Assembly (NCBI GenBank): GCA_015494185.1
Contig: WGBT01000127.1
Coordinates: 1 to 10,632, forward strand
Length of the DNA: 10,632 nucleotides
Reading direction: 5' to 3'
Source of the DNA: Hyphomicrobiales bacterium
GTDB lineage: Bacteria > Pseudomonadota > Alphaproteobacteria > Rhizobiales > S144-35
The position numbers were made by a program, and so were the translations under genes. Below the pieces are notes generated by a model that ran no database searches, had not been told where the DNA came from, and saw nothing but the letters and a program-made list of their open reading frames with translations. This document shows, piece after piece, positions 7,064-10,632 of the stretch. How positions within the stretch are numbered: the first letter of the stretch is position 1; each line of letters starts with the position of its first letter.

Positions 7064-8431
7064 ATGGTTGCATCCGATCTATTGAGCCCAACAATTCAAT
7101 CGAAAACCGAACTGGTTTCTTATCTTGAAGCAGGATGCAAACCGCGTGAGGCTTGGGCGATCGGCACCGAACATGAGAAATTCGGATTTCACAAGGATGA
7201 TCTCACACCATTGCCCTATGAGGGGCCGCGCGGAATTCGCGCCATGCTTGAAGGCATGGTCAAATATTGCAATTGGAAACCGGTGTTTGAAGACGGCAAT
7301 CTGATTGCGCTGATTTGTCCGGAAGGGGGATCGATCACGCTGGAGCCTGGCGGTCAGTTGGAATTGTCGGGGGCGCCGCTTGATAATATTCACCAGACTT
7401 GCGAGGAGGTGAACCGTCATCTCAAGCAAGTCCGTGAAGTGGGCGACCAATTGAATATTGGTTTCTTGGGGATTGGTTTTTCTCCGAAATGGCGCCTTGA
7501 AGACACGCCAGTGATGCCGAAAAAGCGCTATGAGATCATGCAGGCCTATATGCCCACCCGCGGCCGTCATGGTCTTGATATGATGTTCCGCACGGCCACG
7601 GTTCAGGTCAATCTTGACTTTTCAGATGAAGCGGACATGGTGAAAAAGTTCCGCGTGTCGCTGGCGCTGCAGCCCGTTGCCACCGCGATTTTCGCCAATT
7701 CTCCCTTTACCGATGGCAAGCCCAATGGTTTTTTGTCCTATCGTGCTGCGATGTGGCAACAGACCGATCCAGATCGTACGGGGTCGCTGCCATTCGTTTT
7801 TGAGCCTGGTATGGGCTTTGAGCGTTATGCGGATTATGCTTTGCAGGTGCCGATGTATTTGATCGTTCGCGACGGTGAATATATCGATGCCACAGGCGGG
7901 ACTTTTGCCGATTTTCTGGCGGGCCGTCATGGCAAGCTTGCCGCCTATCGGCCGGCACTGGCGGATTGGGAAACTCATTTGACGACGCTGTTTCCAGAAG
8001 TCCGCCTGAAGCGGTTTTTGGAGATGCGGGGGGCGGATGGCGGTCCGTGGCGTGGCTTGTGTGCGCTGCCGGCACTTTGGACCGGTTTGCTTTATGATCA
8101 GACAGCCCTTGATGCGGCTTTCGATCTGATCAAGGATTGGACGGTTGCAGAACATGAAACTCTGCGTGCTCAGGTGCCGCGGCTGGCTCTCAAGACACCG
8201 TTCCGCAAGGGTAAACTGGTTGATGTGGCGCGGGAAATGGTGGCGATTGCCAAACAGGGCTTGAAGAACCGCAACCGGCTTGACGAAGTTTGCGGCGATG
8301 AACGCCAGTTTTTGGGGGAAGTCGAACGCATCATCGACGAAGAAAAGACCCGTGCGGAACGGTTGCTGGAGCTTTATCATGGGGAGTGGAACAGGGATAT
8401 TTCCCGGCTTTTCAAGGATATGGCCTATTAG
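7064..8431 (+). CDS. gshA: glutamate-cysteine ligase, plant/proteobacterial type (GshA)
   Basis: ATP-dependent first step of glutathione synthesis, joining the gamma-carboxyl of glutamate to cysteine in the cytoplasm. At 455 residues it matches the GCS2-domain class shared by alphaproteobacteria and plants, not the E. coli GshA class. Family blocks: GTEHEKF (34-40), ITLEPGGQLELSG (91-103), RTATVQVNLDF (176-186), FANSPF (210-215), NGFLSYRAAMWQQTDPDRTG (221-240), RGADGGPWRGLCALPALW in the C-terminal third, and a C-terminus ending DMAY where plant enzymes end in a similar acidic-hydrophobic-Tyr tail. The EPGGQLE block carries metal/ATP-binding acidic residues in this family. The ATG at 7064 has GGAG about 10 bases upstream. 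A shared origin of the plant and alphaproteobacterial forms by gene transfer has been proposed. No gshB is in the window. Confidence 0.95.
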   Translation: MVASDLLSPTIQSKTELVSYLEAGCKPREAWAIGTEHEKFGFHKDDLTPLPYEGPRGIRAMLEGMVKYCNWKPVFEDGNLIALICPEGGSITLEPGGQLELSGAPLDNIHQTCEEVNRHLKQVREVGDQLNIGFLGIGFSPKWRLEDTPVMPKKRYEIMQAYMPTRGRHGLDMMFRTATVQVNLDFSDEADMVKKFRVSLALQPVATAIFANSPFTDGKPNGFLSYRAAMWQQTDPDRTGSLPFVFEPGMGFERYADYALQVPMYLIVRDGEYIDATGGTFADFLAGRHGKLAAYRPALADWETHLTTLFPEVRLKRFLEMRGADGGPWRGLCALPALWTGLLYDQTALDAAFDLIKDWTVAEHETLRAQVPRLALKTPFRKGKLVDVAREMVAIAKQGLKNRNRLDEVCGDERQFLGEVERIIDEEKTRAERLLELYHGEWNRDISRLFKDMAY

Positions 8432-8520
8432 GTTCTGTTGAAGAGCGGCAGGGGCTCAATGTATCATATCAGCAGATTCTGATCTCACTCATATTCCTTC
8501 ATCATTACTGGCCGAAACCT

Positions 8521-8654
8521 GTCCTTACATTCCATGGTGAGCGTTTTTGCATTTTCCCAAACTTTGTCAAGGGCCGCTGAAAGCGGCCGCGAAGCGGTTG
8601 CACCCTTGACAAAGTTTGGGAAAATGCGAAGGTCTCATCATGGAAAGTAAGGAC
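8521..8654 (+). repeat. 134-bp palindromic, MITE-like repeat element (copy A)
   Basis: Near-palindrome with ends GTCCTTAC and GTAAGGAC. The outer arms (8521-8548 and 8628-8654) are imperfect. The inner arms are a perfect 25-bp inverted repeat, 8549-8573 against 8603-8627 (CCCAAACTTTGTCAAGGG at its inner end). The spacer between them holds two further hairpins with GAA loops: GGCCGCT-GAA-AGCGGCC (8572-8588) and CCGC-GAA-GCGG (8587-8597), overlapping a GCGGCCGC core. It has no coding capacity. Copy B is the same sequence in the opposite orientation. Size, terminal inverted repeats and multiple copies suggest a non-autonomous transposable element or a REP/BIME-like element. No clear target-site duplication is visible. 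Confidence 0.88.
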
Positions 8655-8681
8655 GGATCTGACACTTTCTATTGGTTCCAG

Positions 8682-8703
8682 GGTGCTTGTTATATCAAGC
8701 ACC
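8682..8703. terminator. symmetric hairpin between gshA and apt, possible terminator
   Basis: GGTGCTTG (8682-8689), a 6-base TTATAT loop and CAAGCACC (8696-8703) form a perfect 8-bp stem lying between two convergent genes. Neither side has a real T-run, so it may only assist termination, or be unrelated to it. Confidence 0.3.
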
Positions 8704-8785
8704 TGCTTGGTCTTTGTTCCTGTTCTGTGCACCGTTCAATTAACGCAGACTTTTCAAAGGGATACGGAAAGCCTGCATTGGTCAA

Positions 8786-8805
8786 TGAAAAAGACCTTTT
8801 GTCTT
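8786..8805 (-). terminator. apt: weak candidate terminator at the 3' end of apt
   Basis: Read on the minus strand, AAGAC (8805-8801), a 5-base loop and GTCTT (8795-8791) form a short stem followed by further Ts (8790-8787). The stem overlaps the apt stop codon. It is only 5 bp long, so efficiency is doubtful. Confidence 0.3.
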
Positions 8806-9340
8806 ATTCTTCAAATTCCACCAGTGTTGTGCATTCCAGTCCCAGGTCATTGAGGCGTTTGTGGCCGCCTAAATGGGGCAGGTCCACGATAAAGCCCGCG
8901 CCAACGACTACGCCACCGGCTTCGCGAACGAGTTTGACGGCGGCTTCCGCCGTCCCACCGGTGGCAATCAGATCATCGATGATCAATATCCGTTCCCCTT
9001 CGCGGATCGCATCTTCATGCATCTCAATAACATCGACCCCATATTCCAGTTGATAATCCTGGCCGATGGTCCGCCCCGGCAATTTGCCTTTTTTGCGGAT
9101 CGGGACGAAGCCGGTTCCAAGCCGGTCGGCCACAGCGCCGCCGATGATAAAGCCGCGGGCCTCGATTCCCGCCACGGCTTCGACACCGGCGTGACGATAG
9201 GGCCGGGCCAAACGTTCGATACAGGCGGAAAGCCCCGCACCATTGCCAAGCAAGGTGGTGATGTCGCGGAATGTGATGCCAGGTTTGGGGTAATTGGGGA
9301 TGCTGCGAATAAGCGCCTTGATATCGATATCCATGGTCAT
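8804..9340 (-). CDS. apt: adenine phosphoribosyltransferase (Apt)
   Basis: Purine salvage enzyme converting adenine plus PRPP to AMP and pyrophosphate in the cytoplasm; 178 residues, normal length. It has the N-terminal IPNYPKPGITFRDITTLL block (14-31), IEARGF (59-64), the flexible-loop region IRKKGKLPG (81-89) and the PRPP-binding ILIIDDLIATGGTA (118-131), which together define the adenine-specific class. The ATG at 9340-9338 overlaps the mtnP stop as ATGA, indicating translational coupling. A second in-frame ATG two codons on (9334) would give the common MDIDIKALI start and cannot be excluded. MtnP makes adenine, which is the Apt substrate, so the pair forms a functional two-step unit. It converges on gshA across a repeat-bearing gap. 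Confidence 0.96.
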   Translation of the reverse strand: MTMDIDIKALIRSIPNYPKPGITFRDITTLLGNGAGLSACIERLARPYRHAGVEAVAGIEARGFIIGGAVADRLGTGFVPIRKKGKLPGRTIGQDYQLEYGVDVIEMHEDAIREGERILIIDDLIATGGTAEAAVKLVREAGGVVVGAGFIVDLPHLGGHKRLNDLGLECTTLVEFEE

Positions 9341-10236
9341 GATGGGGATGTTTCCTCTTCGCGTTTCTTCAAGACCCGTCCTGCAATGGCGTCAAGCTTT
9401 GCCAGCAGCACGGGATCGCGGTCTTGCGGAGGGGTGATGATCGCTGTTTCAAGTGCTCGATCCGAGCCGATTGGGCAGGGTTCATGGTGTTTGGGGAAGT
9501 TCTTGGCCAAGTGCATGATCAGGTTTTTGGCTTTTTCCACATTGGCCCGCATGACCCGCAGAATTTCAGGAATGTCCACATCGCTGTGATCGTCGTGCCA
9601 GCAGTCATAATCGGTGATCATGGCGACACTGGCATAACAGATTTCGGCTTCGCGGGCGAGTTTGGCTTCGGGCATATTGGTCATGCCAATGACATCACAG
9701 CCCCAGGAGCGGTAGAGATTGGATTCGGCGCGGGTTGAAAATTGCGGCCCTTCCATGACCAGATAGGTGCCGCCGTAGCTGACTTCGATCTGCGCCATTT
9801 GGGCGGCCTGAAACACCCTGTTGGAAAGCCCCGGCGAAACCGGATCGGCCATTGCCACATGGGCGACGCAGCCGCGGCCGAAAAAGCTTTTTTCGCGGGC
9901 GAAAGTGCGGTCGATGAACTGATCAACGATCACGAAGTGACCTGGCGGGTATTGTGTCCGCAAAGAACCGCAGGCGGAGATCGATACCAGATCGGTGACC
10001 CCAAGACGCTTCATGGCATCGATATTGGCCCGGTAGTTGATCTGGCTTGGCGGGATCGTATGGTTGTTGCCATGGCGCGGGAGAAAGACCATCGGCAGAT
10101 CGGCGAGTTTGCCGGTGACAAGGGCCGCAGAAGGTTCGCCCCAAGGGGTTAAGACGTGCACCGATTGCACTTCTTTGAGCCCGGGCAGGTCATAAAGCCC
10201 GCTGCCGCCCATGATCCCTAAAACCGCTTTGCTCAC
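9337..10236 (-). CDS. mtnP: S-methyl-5'-thioadenosine phosphorylase (MtnP)
   Basis: Phosphorolysis of methylthioadenosine, the by-product of polyamine and homoserine-lactone synthesis, to adenine and 5-methylthioribose-1-phosphate. Counting from GTG 10236 it has 299 residues. Phosphate-binding GGSGLYDLPG (10-19), PRHG (53-56), ISACGSLR (86-93), DQFIDRT (105-111), MEGPQFSTRAES (161-172), MTNMPEAKLAREAEICYA (185-202) and TDYDCW (208-213) match methylthioadenosine phosphorylase rather than guanosine/inosine phosphorylase. The GTG at 10236 is chosen because AGGGAGA lies 6 bases upstream and MSKAVLGIMGGSGLYDLPG is the usual family N-terminus. The ATG at 10266 would add 10 unrelated residues. It is first gene of the mtnP-apt operon. 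No mtnA or other methionine-salvage gene is in view. Confidence 0.95.
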   Translation of the reverse strand: MSKAVLGIMGGSGLYDLPGLKEVQSVHVLTPWGEPSAALVTGKLADLPMVFLPRHGNNHTIPPSQINYRANIDAMKRLGVTDLVSISACGSLRTQYPPGHFVIVDQFIDRTFAREKSFFGRGCVAHVAMADPVSPGLSNRVFQAAQMAQIEVSYGGTYLVMEGPQFSTRAESNLYRSWGCDVIGMTNMPEAKLAREAEICYASVAMITDYDCWHDDHSDVDIPEILRVMRANVEKAKNLIMHLAKNFPKHHEPCPIGSDRALETAIITPPQDRDPVLLAKLDAIAGRVLKKREEETSPS

Positions 10237-10505
10237 CTGGTTTCTCCCTGAAGCGCTGATGTGCATCGAGCTGCATGCAAGTCAAAGCCAAAACCCGCAA
10301 GATTGTTTTCTCACCATGGTTGGTCTGTAAGCATTCAGATAATTTGAGACATCCTCAAATGGCTTCTCGTCGGCACGCAAGAAGCTCGCTTCTGATTGAC
10401 CAGAAGGATGCCTTGGAGAGGCAATTGGATTGTCAAAAATTATCTTATATCGATTTGACGGATAATGTCAGGATTACGCAACTTACATTTTGCTGGCCTG
10501 AACCT
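10237..10505. other. mtnP upstream region, no gene seen
   Basis: This stretch carries no convincing coding frame. On the minus strand there is a perfect TTGACA (10436-10431) in the right direction for mtnP, but no acceptable -10 box 16-18 bases away. Several short inverted repeats are present: ATTTGAG/CTCAAAT (10342-10360), AGAAG/CTTCT (10380-10393) and TTCTG/CAGAA (10390-10405). The last two overlap and so could not form together. I do not recognise a known riboswitch. Confidence 0.5.
10243..10249 (-). promoter_or_regulatory. mtnP: Shine-Dalgarno choosing the mtnP GTG start
   Basis: On the minus strand AGGGAGA sits 6 bases before GTG 10236. The longer ATG start at 10266 has no purine-rich site at the right distance. 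Confidence 0.6.
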
Positions 10506-10632
10506 GTCCTTACCTTCCATGATGAGACCTTCGCATTTTCCCAAACTTTGTCAAGGGTGCAACCGCTTCGCGGCCGCTTTCAGCGGCCCTTGACAAAGTT
10601 TGGGAAAATGCAAAAACGCTCACCATGGAAGG
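10506..10632 (-). repeat. palindromic, MITE-like repeat element (copy B, cut by window end)
   Basis: This is the reverse complement of copy A positions 8654-8528, with 125 of 127 bases identical (differences at 10514 and 10631). It contains the same 25-bp perfect inner stem, GAA-loop hairpins and GCGGCCGC core. By alignment about 7 bp of its right end fall beyond the window. The flanking CTGGCC..AACCT before the left end resembles the left flank of copy A, so the true element may extend about 12 bp further out. It lies upstream of mtnP. Confidence 0.88.

Larger units (their letters stand above)
8432..8803. other. non-coding gap between convergent gshA and apt, holding repeat copy A
   Basis: This is a 372-bp gap between the 3' ends of gshA and apt. 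It contains the palindromic element (8521-8654), an 8-bp hairpin (8682-8703) and a weak T-tracted hairpin at the apt stop. Open frames crossing it only read through the palindrome or shadow apt, and none has a credible start plus coding character. The stretch 8432-8507 shows only a short ATCAG/CTGAT inverted repeat (8468-8483). Confidence 0.7.

Noticed and set aside
8468..8483. ATCAG/CTGAT inverted repeat after gshA as a terminator
   Set aside because: The 5-bp AT-rich stem is not followed by a T-run.
8606..8628. TTGACA in the repeat element as a promoter -35 box
   Set aside because: No -10 hexamer occurs 16-18 bases downstream, and TTGAC is simply part of the palindromic stem.
8873..9589. 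238-codon plus-strand open frame across apt and mtnP
   Set aside because: It is antisense to two genes with clear family motifs and has no motif of its own.
10237..10505. Purine, SAM-II or SAH riboswitch upstream of the purine-salvage operon
   Set aside because: It would fit the context, but I cannot find the conserved core of any of these classes.
8521..10632. CRISPR array from the repeated sequences
   Set aside because: There are only two full copies, far apart, inverted and themselves palindromic, with genes between them; there is no regular spacer pattern.

Overview
The window reads as a chromosomal housekeeping stretch from a Gram-negative alphaproteobacterium with medium-to-high GC, judged by eye. 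The support is a lipid A/LPS assembly cluster, an rsmE-gshA pair in which GshA is of the plant/proteobacterial type, and alphaproteobacterial-looking LpxK, MtnP and Apt proteins. I cannot name the genus. There is no phage, plasmid, CRISPR array, rRNA or tRNA signal.

Layout. (1) 1-6063, plus strand: an inositol-monophosphatase-family phosphatase, an MsbA-type ABC exporter, a two-domain protein joining a DUF374/LpxJ-like acyltransferase to Kdo transferase (WaaA/KdtA), and the lipid A 4'-kinase LpxK. The last two overlap. Together these cover late lipid A maturation: 4'-phosphorylation, possibly secondary acylation, Kdo addition and flipping across the inner membrane. (2) 6064-8431, plus strand: rsmE (16S rRNA m3U1498 methyltransferase), then gshA (glutamate-cysteine ligase) behind a 161-bp gap holding a plausible sigma70-type promoter. 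(3) 8432-8803: a gap with a 134-bp palindromic repeat element (copy A). (4) 8804-10236, minus strand: mtnP then apt, overlapping by ATGA. They form a two-step salvage route from methylthioadenosine to adenine to AMP. (5) 10237-10632: the mtnP upstream region, ending in a second, oppositely oriented and nearly identical copy (copy B) of the same element, cut by the window edge.

The two observations most worth follow-up are the acyltransferase-Kdo transferase fusion and the palindromic repeat family. Copies A and B match at 125 of 127 compared positions and bracket the whole mtnP-apt operon as inverted repeats. A lone terminal arm of the same element lies between lpxK and rsmE. Half of the eight genes are best assigned non-ATG starts (one TTG, three GTG), three of them supported by good Shine-Dalgarno sequences.
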